Positions 8,933-19,373 are shown, numbered from the stretch's first letter. The stretch is DNA of 64,000 nt from DASSQJ01 sp963773655 (GCA_963773655.1 CAVZBX010000001.1:868001-932000), one strand, 5' to 3'. Made by a program: numbers and translations. The notes: generated by a model not told the origin, from the sequence alone.

Positions 8933-11807
8933 CGGTGCCGCACCGCCGCTCCGGCCGGCGCCGGCGACGACCCGACGGCCGTGGACGACGACGTGCCCAT
9001 CGCCGCCGAGGCCGCCTCGCCCGCCGCGGCCCGCGCCGCCTCCGTGGCCACGGTCACCTGCACCGCGGTCACCTTGTACTCCGGGCAGTTCGTCGCCCAG
9101 TCGGAGTTCTCGGTGGTCACGACGTTGGCGCCGGTGACGGGGTGGTGGAAGGTGGTGTAGACGACTCCGGTCGGCATCCGCTCGGAGACCTCGGCGGTCA
9201 GCGTGGTCGTGCCCACCCGCGAGGAGAGCTCGACGACGTCACCGGTGCGGATGCCGCGCAGCTCGGCGTCGGAGGGATGGATCTCGAGCACGTCCTCGGG
9301 GTGCCAGGTGTCGTTCGGCGTGCGCCGCGTCTGGGCGCCGACGTTGTACTGGGACAGGATGCGTCCGGTGGTGAGCACGAGCGGGAACTTCCGGTTGGCG
9401 CGCTCGGTCGGTGGGGACGTAGACGGTGGGGGTCAGCTGCCCGAGGCCGCGGACGAACGACCCGACGTGCATGGTCGGGGTGCCGTGCGGGGCGGTGTCG
9501 GTGACGGGCCACTGCATCGAGCCCTCGGCGTCGAGGCGGGCGAAGGAGACGCCGGCGAAGGTCGGGGTGGTGGCGGCGATCTCGTCCATGATCGCCGCGG
9601 GGGAGTCGTACCCCATCGGGTAGCCCATGGCGGTGGCGATGTCGCAGACCACCTCCCACTCGTCCTTGCCGACCCGCGTGGGCATCACCGGGCGCACCCG
9701 GTTCAGGCGGCGCTCGGCGTTGGTGAAGGTGCCGTCCTTCTCGAGGAAGGAGGTGCCGGGGAGGAAGACGTGGGCGAAGCGGGCCGTCTCGTTGAGGAAG
9801 AGGTCCTGCACGACGACGAGGTCCATCGCGCGCAGCGCGGCCTCGACGTGCCGGGTGTTGGGGTCGGACTGGGCGATGTCCTCGCCCTGGACGTACAGCC
9901 CGCGGAAGGACCCGCCGATGGCCGAGTCGAACATGTTGGGGATGCGCAGACCGGGCTCGGGCTGGATGGTCACGCCCCACAGCGACTCGTAGATCTCGCG
10001 GACCTCGGGCCGGGAGACGTGCCGGTAGCCGGGCAGCTCGTGCGGGAAGGAGCCCATGTCGCACGAGCCCTGCACGTTGTTCTGGCCCCGCAGCGGGTTG
10101 ACGCCCACGCCCTCGCGCCCGAGGTTGCCGGTGATCATCGCGAGGTTCGCCATCCCCATGACCATCGTCGAGCCCTGGCTGTGCTCGGTGACCCCGAGGC
10201 CGTAGTAGATCGCCGAGTTCGGCCCCGCGGCGAACAGCCGGGCCGCGGCCCGGAGCTGGTCGGCGGGGACGCCGGTGACGTCCTCGGTGGCCTCGGGGGA
10301 CTGCTCCGGCCGGGCGATGAACTCGAGGAACCCGTCGGCGCCCTCGGTGCGGGTGCGGACGAACTCCTCGTCCACGAGCCCCTCGGTGACGACGACGTGG
10401 CAGATGGCGTTGACGAACGCGACGTTGGTGCCCGGCCGCACCGGCAGGTGGTGGGCGGCCTCGACGTGCGGGGAGCGCACCAGGTCGATGCGGCGGGGGT
10501 CGGCGACGACGATCTGCGCACCCTCGCGCAGCCGGCGCTTCATCCGGGAGGCGAAGACGGGGTGGGCGTCAGTGGGGTTGGCGCCGATGAGGAGGATGAC
10601 GTCGGCGTGCTCGACCGACTTGAAGTCCTGGGTGCCGGCGGACGTGCCGAACGCGTGGTTGAGGCCGTAACCGGTGGGGGAGTGGCAGACCCGTGCGCAG
10701 GTGTCGACGTTGTTGTTGCCGAACGCGGCCCGCACCATCTTCTGGACGACGTACACCTCCTCGTTCGTGCACCGGGAGGAGGAGATGCCGCCGATGGCGC
10801 CGACGCCGTGCCGCTCCTGGATGCCGCGGAAGCCGTCGGCCACCCGGGCGATCGCCTCCTCCCACGACACGACCCGCCACGGCTCGTCGATGGAGTCGCG
10901 GACCATCGGCTCGAGCTGTCGGTCCTCGTGGTTGGTGTACCCGTAGGCGAACCGGCCCTTGACGCACGAGTGGCCCTCGTTGGCGCCGCCGGCCTTCGAC
11001 GGCACCATCCGCACCACGCGGGCGTCGTCGCCCTCGCCCTGCACCTCGGCGCGGAACGAGCAGCCGACGCCGCAGTACGCACACGTCGTGAGCACCGAGC
11101 GGGTCGGCATCCCCAGCTCGACGACCGACCGCTCGGTGAGGGCGTCGGTGGGACACGCCTGCACGCAGGCGCCGCAGGAGACGCACTCGGAGTGCAGGAA
11201 GTCCGCGCCGCCGGTGGTGATCCGCGAGTCGAAGCCGCGTCCCTCGACGGTGAGGGCGAAGGTGCCCTGGATCTCGGAGCAGGCGCGGACGCAGCGGGAG
11301 CAGACGATGCAGGCCGCCGGGTCGTAGTCGAAGTAGGGGTTGGAGCGGTCCGCCGCCTCGTCCAGGTGGTTGGCGCCGGCGAGCCCGTAGCGGACCTCGG
11401 CCACGCCCGTCTCCCGGGCGAGGCGCTGCATCTCGCAGGTGCCGCGGGCGCAGCCGTCGCAGTCCTCGGGGTGGTCGGAGAGGTAGAGCTCCATGACGTT
11501 CCGGCGCAGATCGCGGACCTGGTCGGTGCGGGTGTCGACGACCATCCCGTCGCTGCACGGGGTGGTGCACGACGCCGGGGTGCCCTTGCCGCCCTCGACC
11601 TCCACCAGGCACAGCCGGCACGAGCCGAACGCGGCGAGGGAGTCGGTGGCGCACAGCCTCGGGATGCTGATGCCGGCCTCGGCCGCGGCCCGCATCACCG
11701 ACGTGCCCGCGGGCACGGTGACCTCCAGCCCGTCGATGGTGACGGTGACGTCCGTCGGTGCGCTCGGCGCCGGGGTGCCGTAGGTCGGTCTCGTCGATGA
11801 TGGTCAT
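8929..11807 (-). CDS. fdsA: NAD-dependent formate dehydrogenase alpha subunit (molybdopterin), two frameshifts
   Basis: The large subunit oxidises formate at a bis-MGD molybdenum or tungsten centre. In order: NuoG-type 2Fe-2S part (FGSCRLCLVEVEG), HPEDCDGCARGTCEM, two ferredoxin-like clusters (CIVCSRCVRAC, CVSCGACVQACP), the CAYCGVGC 4Fe-4S site, the active-site region CARVCHSPTGYGL with Cys rather than Sec, and the C-terminal MGD-binding domain. The start ATG 11807 (MTIIDET) overlaps the fdsB stop by four bases. Two +1 breaks interrupt the frame, at 11783-11789 and at 9406-9412. Both sit in the coding-strand heptamer ACCGACC, and dropping one C restores the family sequence in each case. Either the consensus is wrong or the gene is inactive. 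Confidence 0.85.
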
Positions 11808-13385
11808 GGCCGGGCTCCTCCGTCGGTGCTCGTGGCGGACTCGGGCATGTCGTGGGCGGCGCCCTGCGCGGCCGCGGGCGTGACGCCGAAGTCCTCGGGG
11901 AAGTGCTCGAGCGCGCTGCGCACCGGCATCGGGGTCAGCCCGCCCATCGCGCACAGCGAGCCCTTGGTCATCGTCGTGCAGAGGTCCTCGAGCAGGACGA
12001 GGTTCGCGCTCGCGGTCGGTGCCGGCGCGGATGCGGTCGATGACCTCGACGCCGCGGGTGGAGCCGACGCGGCAGGGCGTGCACTTGCCGCACGACTCCT
12101 TGGCGCAGAACTCCATCGCGAACCGGGCCATCGCCCCGGCGTCCATGGTGTCGTCGAAGACGACGATCCCGCCGTGGCCGACCATGGCGTCGGCGGCCGC
12201 GAACGCCTCGTAGTCCATCGGCAGGTCGAACCGGTCGGGCGGCAGGTACGCACCGAGCGGACCGCCTACCTGCACGGCCTTCACGGGCCGGCCGGAGGCG
12301 GTGCCACCGCCGTAGTCCTCGACCAGCTCACGCAGGCCGATGCCGAACGCCGTCTCGACGATGCCGCCGCGGGCCACGTTGCCGGCCAGCTGGAACACCT
12401 GCGTTCCCCGCGAGCGGCCGGTGCCGAGCGAGGCGTACGCCTCGCCACCCTCGGCCAGCACCATGGGGACCGCGGCGAGGGTGAGCACGTTGTTGACCAC
12501 GGTCGGCTGCCCGAACAGCCCGTGCAGCGCGGGGATCGGTGGCTTGGCCCGCACCTCGCCCCGCTTGCCCTCCAGCGAGTCGAGCATCGAGGTCTCCTCG
12601 CCGCAGATGTAGGCCCCCGCCCCGACGCGCACGTCGAGGTCGAACCGGCGGCCGCTGCCGAGCACCGACCCACCCAGCACCCCGTGGGCGTAGGCGATGT
12701 CGATCGCCCGCCGCAGCGTGCGCACCGCGTGCGGGTACTCGCTGCGCAGGTAGACGTAGCCCTCGGTGCCCCCGGTGGCGACCGCCGCGATCGCCATCCC
12801 CTCGATCAGCGTGAACGGATCCCCCTCGATGAGCATCCGGTCGGCGAACGTCCCCGAGTCGCCCTCGTCGGCGTTGCACACGACGAACTTGGTGTCCGAC
12901 ACCGCCGTGCGCACCGTCTCCCACTTGATGCCGGCAGGGAACCCGGCACCCCCACGGCCACGCAGCCCCGAGGTCGTGACCTCCTCGACCACCGCGGCGG
13001 GGCCCAGGGTCAGCGCCCGCTCGAGACCGGCGAGGCCCCCGCGGGCCCGGTAGGCGGCCAGGTCGGTGGGCTCGATGACCCCCACCCGCGCGAACGACAC
13101 GCGATGCTGCCGGGCCAGCCACGGGTGCTCCTCGACCGGGCCCACGGCACGGTCGGTGCCCTCGAGCCCGCCGTCGAGCAGCCCGCCCACCTCACCCGGC
13201 CTGACGTTCGCGTAGCCCCGCCGGGTCCCGTCGACGTCCTCGACCTCGACGAGCGGCTCCAGCCACAGCATCCCCCGCGAGCCGTTGCGCCGGACCGTGG
13301 CCCCGGCCGCCGCCAGCGCCGCAGCCACCTCGTCCGCCCCCACCGACACCGCCGCGGCGTCGCACGGCACCCAGACCGTCGTCAT
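11804..13385 (-). CDS. fdsB: NAD-dependent formate dehydrogenase beta subunit (NuoF-like), one frameshift
   Basis: FMN/NAD-binding diaphorase subunit. The NuoF-like core shows GLRGRGGAGFPAGIKWE (NADH/FMN site), NADEGDSGTFADRML, YICGEETSMLDSLEG, and the 4Fe-4S ligands ESCGKCTPCR near residue 430. ATG 13385 overlaps the fdsG stop (ATGA). After IDRIRAGTD the frame breaks at 12014-12020, again in coding-strand ACCGACC; the remaining piece (LVLLEDLCTTMTKGSLCAMGG, conserved in family) is in the next frame and ends at 11804. Removing one C restores a normal subunit. It passes electrons from FdsA to NAD with FdsG. Confidence 0.85.
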
Positions 13386-13867
13386 CGCTCCCACCCCTCG
13401 GTGAGCTCGTCGAGCCGCTCAGGGGTCACCCGGCCGTGGAGCGCGCCGTCGAGCACCGCGGACGGCCCGAGCGCGCAGTTGCCGAGGCAGAACACCTCGC
13501 CGACCTCGACGTCACCGACCGCACCCCAGCGGTCGGCGGCGGCGGCGAACGTCTCCTGCGCGCCCCGGGCCTGGCAGGCCTCCGCACGGCAGACGACGGC
13601 GCGGTGCGCGGCCGGGGGAGTGCGGCGGAAGTCGTGGTAGAAGCTCACCACCCCGAGCACGTCGGCGCGGCTGAGGTTGAGCACCTCCGCGATGACGGGC
13701 AGGTCGTCGTCGTGGACGTAGCCGTGCGTCGCGACGACCTCGTGGAGCACCGGCAGCAGCGGGCCTCGCACGCCGGCCAGCCCCTCGGCGATCGCCCGCA
13801 CCGAGGCCGCCCGCGCGGGGTCGGCCGGGGCGGGTGCGGGGGCCGGGCCGGGGCTGCGCTGGCGCAC
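13382..13867 (-). CDS. fdsG: NAD-dependent formate dehydrogenase gamma subunit (NuoE-like 2Fe-2S)
   Basis: 161 aa, GTG 13867 with GAGAGGA upstream. NuoE-like thioredoxin-fold protein with the four 2Fe-2S ligands in CRAEACQ (about residue 95) and CLGNCALGPS (about residue 133). LPVIAEVLNLSRADVLGVVSFYHDF is the usual N-terminal NuoE helix pair. First gene of the fdsGBAD operon; fdhD and molybdenum cofactor genes are not in the window. The 207-base upstream gap, shared with a divergent HTH gene, contains the inverted repeat GCGGCGG-AA-CCGCCGC at 13942-13957. Confidence 0.85.
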   Translation of the reverse strand: MRQRSPGPAPAPAPADPARAASVRAIAEGLAGVRGPLLPVLHEVVATHGYVHDDDLPVIAEVLNLSRADVLGVVSFYHDFRRTPPAAHRAVVCRAEACQARGAQETFAAAADRWGAVGDVEVGEVFCLGNCALGPSAVLDGALHGRVTPERLDELTEGWER

Positions 13868-14074
13868 GTCGGGATCCTCTCGGCGGTGAGCAGGGCCGTT
13901 CGCCCGACTGTACGCCGGGCAGACGACCGGATCACCGTGCCGCGGCGGAACCGCCGCACGTCCCTGAGCGCTCCACCTCGGGAGCGGACGGGCTCAAGGC
14001 TCCCGGGCCCGGGTCCGGTCAGTGGCGTCCCTGCTCCTGTACGCACCGCGCCCCTGCCTGCCACACTGGACCGG

Positions 14075-14314
14075 GTGGGCGCGAGCCAGCCCCCGGATGT
14101 CTCCCTCGTGGGGCGGGAGGCGGAGGTCGCCCGTGTCCGGGAGATCCTCGACCACGTCCGCGCCGGCCGAACCTACGGCGAGATCGCCCGAGCGCTCGTG
14201 CTCAGCGAGAAGACGGTGAGCTCGCACGTCTCGAACATGCTGCGCAAGACCGGCGCAGCCAACCGGTACGACCTCGCTGCCAGGGCGACGGCGGCTCAGA
14301 GACGGACGGGGTAG
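14075..14314 (+). CDS. Stand-alone LuxR/GerE-type helix-turn-helix protein
   Basis: 79 aa from GTG 14075. Residues about 35-75 (GRTYGEIARALVLSEKTVSSHVSNMLRKTGAANRYDLAARA) are a clean LuxR C-terminal HTH; the preceding REAEVARVREILDHV is a slightly altered first helix. No receiver or ATPase domain precedes it, so it is either a minimal DNA-binding regulator or the tail of a lost larger gene. CACACT ends seven bases before the GTG, as in other predicted leaderless genes here, which favours a real gene. It is divergent from the formate dehydrogenase operon and could regulate it. Its 3' end overlaps asnB by 19 bases. Confidence 0.55.
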   Translation: MGASQPPDVSLVGREAEVARVREILDHVRAGRTYGEIARALVLSEKTVSSHVSNMLRKTGAANRYDLAARATAAQRRTG

Positions 14315-16188
14315 ACGGTCTCCGGCACCTCCGGCCGGATCCGGTCCTCGACGAAGATGCCGTGCCAGAGCAGGAAGACCAGCACCGTCCAGATCTTGCG
14401 GGAGTGGTCGAAGGGGCCGGCCCGGTGCTCGTCGAGCATCCGCAGCACCGCCGCCTGGTCGACGAGGTGCCCGGCCTCCGACGCGGTGACGATGTCGCGC
14501 GCCCAGCCGTACATCTCGTCCTTCAGCCAGTGCCGGATCGGCACCGGGAAGCCGAGCTTGGGCCGGTTCAGCACGTGCGCCGGGACGATCAGCTCCATCG
14601 CCCGGCGGAGGGCGTACTTCGTGGTGTCCCGGGTGATCTTCTGGTCGACGGGGATCGTCCTCGCGACGTCGAAGACGGTGGTGTCGAGGAACGGCACCCG
14701 CAGCTCGAGGCTGTTCGCCATCGTCATCTTGTCGGCCTTGACGAGGATGTCGCCGCGCAGCCAGGTGAAGAGGTCGATGTACTGCATCCGGGTGGAGTTG
14801 TCGATGTGGCGCGTGGCCGCGTAGTGCTCGCGGGTGACGTCCATGTGGCTGACCGACGGGTCGTACCCGCGGTAGAACCCCATCTCGTCGCTGCGGAAGT
14901 TGCGCGCGTTGCCGTAGTAGCGCTCCTCGATCGTGACCGACCCGCGGCGCAGCAGGTCCTTGCCGCGGACCCCCTCCGGGATCAGCCGGGAGGCGCGCCC
15001 CAGCCCCCGGCGGAGCGGCATCGGCACCTTCTCGAAGGCGGCCAGCGAGATCGGCTCGCGGTAGATCGTGTACCCGCCGAAGAGCTCGTCGGCGCCCTCC
15101 CCGGAGAGCACGACCTTGACGTGCTTGCGGGCCTCGCGGGCGACGAAGTAGAGCGGCACCAGGGCCGGGTCGGCCACCGGGTCGTCGAGGTACCAGACGA
15201 TGAGCGGCAGCGTCTCCATCATCTCCTCGGCGGAGACGACCTTGACGACGTGCTCGACACCGATGGCCGCGGCCGACTCCGCGGCGACGTCCACCTCCGA
15301 GTACCCCTCGCGCTCGAAGCCGGTGGTGAAGGTGAGCAGGTCGGGGTTGTGCCGCTTGGCCAGGGCCGCGATGGCGGTGGAGTCGATGCCGCCGGAGAGG
15401 AACGAGCCCACCGTCACGTCGGCGCGCATGTGCTTCTCGACGGAGTCCTCCAGCGCCGCGGCGATGTCGCGGTAGAGCCGGCCTTCGTCGGCGACGGGGC
15501 GCGCGGTGAAGTCGGGGTGGAAGTACCGCCGGAGCTCCAGCGGCTCACCGGGGCGCATCGTGAAGTAGGTGCCGGACTCGACCCGCCGGACGTTCGCGTG
15601 CAGGGTCGCCGGCTCCGGCACGTACTGGAGGGTGAGGTAGTGCTGCAGCGCGGTCTCGTCGACGGCGCCGGGGTCGGTCGCGACGTCGAGCAACGACTTC
15701 TTCTCGCTCGAGAAGAACGTGCCGCGCTCGTCGGTCATCGTGAACAGCGGCTTGATGCCGAACCAGTCGCGCGCGCCGAAGAGCACCCGCTCCTGGGAGT
15801 CCCAGATGAGGAACGCGAACATGCCGCGCAGCTCGCGGACCACGTCGACGCCGAGGTGGTGGTAGCCGGCGACGATGGTCTCGCTGTCGCCCTCGGTCTC
15901 GAACTCGGCACCGAACTCGCGGGCGAGCCGCTCCCGCAGCTCGACGTAGTTGTAGATCTCGCCGTTGAAGATCAGGTGGTACCGCCCTCCGAGCCAGGGG
16001 AGCGGCTGGTGGCTGTGCTCGATGTCGATGATCGACAGGCGGCGGAAGCCGATGACCACGTCGTCGTCGGACCATGTCCCGCCCTCGTCCGGGCCCCGGT
16101 GGTGCATGTCGGTGAGGGAGCCCTCGACACCCTCGCGCAGGGCGGGGGCGGTGCCGTCGGCTGACAGGAATCCGATGAGTCCGCACAC
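14296..16188 (-). CDS. asnB: Asparagine synthetase, glutamine-hydrolysing
   Basis: About 630 aa. N-terminal class II glutamine amidotransferase: Cys directly after the start, MHHRGPDEGG, FNGEIYNYVELR, EGDSETIV. C-terminal synthetase: SFLSGGIDSTAIAALA (PP-loop), VLSGEGADELFGGY, and KADKMTMANSLELRVPFLD. It makes asparagine from aspartate, glutamine and ATP; this long subgroup may also amidate cell-wall or peptide substrates. I favour GTG 16188 because it places the nucleophile Cys at position 2, to be exposed after Met removal. ATG 16200 has a better-spaced purine run (GGGGGA) and cannot be excluded. Confidence 0.88.
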   Translation of the reverse strand: MCGLIGFLSADGTAPALREGVEGSLTDMHHRGPDEGGTWSDDDVVIGFRRLSIIDIEHSHQPLPWLGGRYHLIFNGEIYNYVELRERLAREFGAEFETEGDSETIVAGYHHLGVDVVRELRGMFAFLIWDSQERVLFGARDWFGIKPLFTMTDERGTFFSSEKKSLLDVATDPGAVDETALQHYLTLQYVPEPATLHANVRRVESGTYFTMRPGEPLELRRYFHPDFTARPVADEGRLYRDIAAALEDSVEKHMRADVTVGSFLSGGIDSTAIAALAKRHNPDLLTFTTGFEREGYSEVDVAAESAAAIGVEHVVKVVSAEEMMETLPLIVWYLDDPVADPALVPLYFVAREARKHVKVVLSGEGADELFGGYTIYREPISLAAFEKVPMPLRRGLGRASRLIPEGVRGKDLLRRGSVTIEERYYGNARNFRSDEMGFYRGYDPSVSHMDVTREHYAATRHIDNSTRMQYIDLFTWLRGDILVKADKMTMANSLELRVPFLDTTVFDVARTIPVDQKITRDTTKYALRRAMELIVPAHVLNRPKLGFPVPIRHWLKDEMYGWARDIVTASEAGHLVDQAAVLRMLDEHRAGPFDHSRKIWTVLVFLLWHGIFVEDRIRPEVPETVYPVRL

Positions 16189-16468
16189 GGGCGCCATCAT
16201 GTCAGGATCCCCCGGCCACGCCGCCCCCTGCCCCGGCCCGTTCCTCGACCGCGGGGAGGCGTGACGACGCGCCGGTCGGCCACGGCGGGTTCACACGCAT
16301 GGCGGGGCCGGTGGGCAGGTGGAGGCGGGGGGCGACTGCCCGATTAGGGGTGGTGCCGGGCCGCTGGTAGCCTTGTGCGGTGCCGTGAGATCGGCCGCGG
16401 ATCCAGAGAGCCCCGGTGAACAAGCCCGGAGGCGCCGCGCAGCAACACCACGAAGGAGTCGTCGCCCC

Positions 16469-16738
16469 ATGCCGCTGAGCACCGACGTCAAGCAGCAGAT
16501 CATCGCCGAGTACGGAACGTCCGAGGGCGACACCGGCTCCCCGGAGGTGCAGGTCGCGCTGCTCACCCAGCGCATCAAGGACCTCACCGAGCACGCCCGT
16601 GAGCACAAGCACGACCACCACAGCCGTCGTGGCCTGCTCCTCCTGGTCGGCCGTCGCCGCCGGCTCCTGCGCTACCTCGAGAGCATCGACGTCGAGCGCT
16701 ACCGCTCGCTGATCAAGCGGCTCGGCCTGCGCCGTTGA
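16469..16738 (+). CDS. rpsO: Ribosomal protein uS15
   Basis: 89 aa, the exact usual length. MPLSTDVKQQIIAEYGTSEG, DTGSPEVQVALLTQRI, and HHSRRGLLLLVGRRRRLLRYL are canonical S15. It binds 16S rRNA and bridges to the 50S subunit. GAAGGAG upstream acts as the ribosome site. It is followed by a strong hairpin and then pnp, the classic rpsO-pnp order. Confidence 0.97.
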   Translation: MPLSTDVKQQIIAEYGTSEGDTGSPEVQVALLTQRIKDLTEHAREHKHDHHSRRGLLLLVGRRRRLLRYLESIDVERYRSLIKRLGLRR

Positions 16739-16745
16739 GACTTCC

Positions 16746-16788
16746 GTCGAGGGGCGGTCCTCACACCTGGTGAGGACCGCCCCTCGAC
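16746..16788 (+). terminator. Strong hairpin terminator after rpsO
   Basis: A perfect 19-base inverted repeat (16746-16764 with 16770-16788, loop ACCTG) begins eight bases after the rpsO stop. It has no U-run, as is common for actinobacterial intrinsic terminators. It could also be an RNA-processing site between rpsO and pnp. Confidence 0.8.
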
Positions 16789-16925
16789 GCATGGGTGGGC
16801 ACCGCCCGTCCCGAAGAACCCACAACTGAACACCGGATGTACCGGTGCCCCCGTGGCACCACCTGAAGGACGCCCGTGCACAACGACGATGCGCGGGGCG
16901 CACATGACAGAGAAAAGGAGGGCCC

Positions 16926-19307
16926 ATGGAGGGTCCCGAGATCACCGCCACCGAAGCCGTCATCGACAACGGCAGCTTCGGTACCCGAACGGTCCGGTTC
17001 GAGACCGGACGACTGGCCAAGCAGGCCGGAGGCGCCGTCGCCGCCTACCTGGACGAGGACACGATGCTCCTGTCCACCACCACCGCCGGGAAGCACCCGC
17101 GTGAGGGGTTCGACTTCTTCCCCCTGACCGTCGACGTCGAGGAGCGGATGTACGCCGCGGGCAAGATCCCCGGCTCGTTCTTCCGCCGCGAGGGCCGCCC
17201 GTCCACCGACGCGATCCTCACCTGCCGCCTCATCGACCGGCCGCTGCGCCCGACGTTCCGCAAGGGACTGCGCAACGAGGTCCAGGTCGTCATCACGGTC
17301 CTGTCCCTGAACCCGGAGCACCAGTACGACGTCCTCGCCATCAACGCGGCGAGCGTGTCCACCCAGATCTCCGGCCTGCCGTTCTCCGGCCCGATCGGCG
17401 GCGTCCGGGTGGCTCTCATCGACGGCCAGTGGGTCGCGTTCCCGGACTTCTCGGATGCCGAGCGGTCGACGTTCGACATGGTCGTCGCGGGCCGGATCGC
17501 CGGCGACGACGTCGCGATCATGATGGTCGAGGCCGAGGCCACCGACGCCACCTGGAACCTCGTCAGGGACGAGGGCAAGCAGGCTCCGACCGAAGAGGTC
17601 GTGGCCGAGGGCCTCGAGGCGTCGAAGAAGTTCATCAAGGTCCTCTGCGAGGCCCAGTCCGAGCTCGCCGAGCGGGCCGCCAAGCCGGTCGAGGAGTTCC
17701 CGATCTTCCTCGACTACGAGGACGACGCCTACGCCGCCGTCGAGTCCGCCGTCTCCGGTGAGCTCGCCGACGCGATGCAGATCGCGGGCAAGCAGGAGCG
17801 CGAGGAGCGCATCGACGCCATCAAGGAGTCGATGAAGGCCTCGCTCGCCGAGCAGTTCGAGGGTCGCGAGAAGGAGCTGTCGGCCGCCTACCGCAGCGTC
17901 CAGAAGGCGCTGGTGCGCCAGCGGATCCTGCGCGACAAGGTCCGCATCGACGGCCGCGGCCTCGCCGACATCCGGGCACTGAGCGCCGAGGTCGAGGTGC
18001 TTCCACGCACCCACGGTTCGGCGATCTTCGAGCGTGGCGAGACCCAGATCATGGGGGTGACGACGCTCAACATGCTCCGGATGGAGCAGCAGCTCGACAC
18101 GCTCTCGCCGGTCAGCCGCAAGCGCTACATGCACAACTACAACTTCCCGCCCTACTCGACCGGTGAGACCGGCCGGGTCGGGTCGCCGAAGCGCCGCGAG
18201 ATCGGCCACGGCGCCCTGGCGGAGCGGGCCCTGATGCCCGTCCTGCCGACGCGCGAGGAGTTCCCGTACGCGATCCGACAGGTCTCCGAGGCGCTGGGCT
18301 CCAACGGGTCCACCTCGATGGGCTCGGTCTGCGCGTCCACCCTCTCGATGCTCAACGCCGGTGTGCCGCTGCGCGCCCCGGTCGCCGGCATCGCGATGGG
18401 TCTGGTCTCCGCGGAGGTCGACGGGCAGACGCAGTACGCGGCCCTCACCGACATCCTCGGTGCCGAGGACGCGTTCGGCGACATGGACTTCAAGGTCGCC
18501 GGCACACGCGAGTTCGTCACGGCCATCCAGCTCGACACCAAGCTCGACGGCATCCCCGCCGACGTGCTGGCCGGTGCGCTGACCCAGGCCCGTGACGCCC
18601 GCTTCCACATCCTCGACGTGATGAACGAGGCCATCGACTCCCCGGACGAGATGTCCCCGTACGCCCCGCGCGTCATCTCGGTGAGGGTGCCGGTCGACAA
18701 GATCGGCGAGGTCATCGGCCCGAAGGGCAAGATGATCAACCAGATCCAGGAGGACACCGGCGCCGACATCTCCATCGAGGACGACGGCACCGTCTACATC
18801 GGCGCCACCGACGGCCCCTCCGCCGAGGCGGCCCGGGCAGCGGTCAACGCCATCGCCAACCCGCAGATGCCGGAGATCGGCGAGCGCTTCCTCGGGACCG
18901 TCGTGAAGACCACGACCTTCGGCGCGTTCGTCTCCCTCCTGCCGGGCAAGGACGGCCTGCTGCACATCTCCGAGGTGCGCAAGCTCGTCGGCGGCCGGCG
19001 GATCGAGGCCGTCGAGGACGTGCTGTCGGTCGGCCAGAAGATCCAGGTCGAGCTCAAGGAGATCGACCCGCGCGGCAAGCTCAGCCTCGCCGCGGTCATC
19101 GCCGAGGGCGAGGGCGGCTCCGCCGCGCCGGCCGAGGCCCCGGCGGCCGACACCGACGGCCCGCACGAGGCCGACGCCGACGACGAGGACGTCGCCGACT
19201 CCGACGACGAGGGTCACGAGCGCGGCGAGCGTCCGCGCCGTCGCCGTCGCCGCGGCGGTCGCGGGCGCGGCGAGCGCGCCGACGAGGGCGCCGGCAGCGA
19301 CTCCTGA
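16926..19307 (+). CDS. pnp: Polyribonucleotide nucleotidyltransferase (PNPase)
   Basis: 793 aa from ATG 16926 with AAAGGAGGG upstream. Two RNase PH cores flank a helical domain: the first has FFPLTVDVEERMYAAGKIPGSFFRREGRPS; the second has GGLADIRAL-type sequence, HGSAIFERGETQ and GSNGSTSMGSVCASTLSML. The KH domain (VDKIGEVIGPKGKMINQIQ) and S1 domain (GTVVKTTTFGAFVSLLPGKDGLLHISE) follow. The tail after about residue 735 is strongly acidic, then Arg/Gly-rich (RPRRRRRRGGRGRG), an actinobacterial-type extension probably used for RNA or partner binding. Catalyses phosphorolytic 3'-5' RNA decay. Confidence 0.97.
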   Translation: MEGPEITATEAVIDNGSFGTRTVRFETGRLAKQAGGAVAAYLDEDTMLLSTTTAGKHPREGFDFFPLTVDVEERMYAAGKIPGSFFRREGRPSTDAILTCRLIDRPLRPTFRKGLRNEVQVVITVLSLNPEHQYDVLAINAASVSTQISGLPFSGPIGGVRVALIDGQWVAFPDFSDAERSTFDMVVAGRIAGDDVAIMMVEAEATDATWNLVRDEGKQAPTEEVVAEGLEASKKFIKVLCEAQSELAERAAKPVEEFPIFLDYEDDAYAAVESAVSGELADAMQIAGKQEREERIDAIKESMKASLAEQFEGREKELSAAYRSVQKALVRQRILRDKVRIDGRGLADIRALSAEVEVLPRTHGSAIFERGETQIMGVTTLNMLRMEQQLDTLSPVSRKRYMHNYNFPPYSTGETGRVGSPKRREIGHGALAERALMPVLPTREEFPYAIRQVSEALGSNGSTSMGSVCASTLSMLNAGVPLRAPVAGIAMGLVSAEVDGQTQYAALTDILGAEDAFGDMDFKVAGTREFVTAIQLDTKLDGIPADVLAGALTQARDARFHILDVMNEAIDSPDEMSPYAPRVISVRVPVDKIGEVIGPKGKMINQIQEDTGADISIEDDGTVYIGATDGPSAEAARAAVNAIANPQMPEIGERFLGTVVKTTTFGAFVSLLPGKDGLLHISEVRKLVGGRRIEAVEDVLSVGQKIQVELKEIDPRGKLSLAAVIAEGEGGSAAPAEAPAADTDGPHEADADDEDVADSDDEGHERGERPRRRRRRGGRGRGERADEGAGSDS

Positions 19308-19320
19308 CGCCGGGGTCACG

Positions 19321-19359
19321 CGACGGGGCCCGCACCACCAGGTGGTGCGGGCCCCGTCG
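19321..19359 (+). terminator. Hairpin terminator after pnp
   Basis: Inverted repeat of 19 bases (19321-19339 with 19341-19359; the central bases form the loop) 14 bases after the pnp stop. It also lies just beyond the stop of the small minus-strand gene 19374-19511, so it can terminate both. Confidence 0.8.
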
Positions 19360-19373
19360 ACGTGGGTGCGGCC

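Noticed and set aside
9203..11800. An 865-codon plus-strand open frame opposite fdsA
   Set aside because: Antisense shadow caused by high GC and few stops; the opposite strand encodes clear iron-sulfur and molybdopterin motifs.
9406..12020. Programmed +1 frameshifting at ACCGACC in fdsA and fdsB
   Set aside because: The same heptamer is read straight through in intact genes, for example in dapA near 26824 and rnj near 27723, so the string itself does not force a shift.
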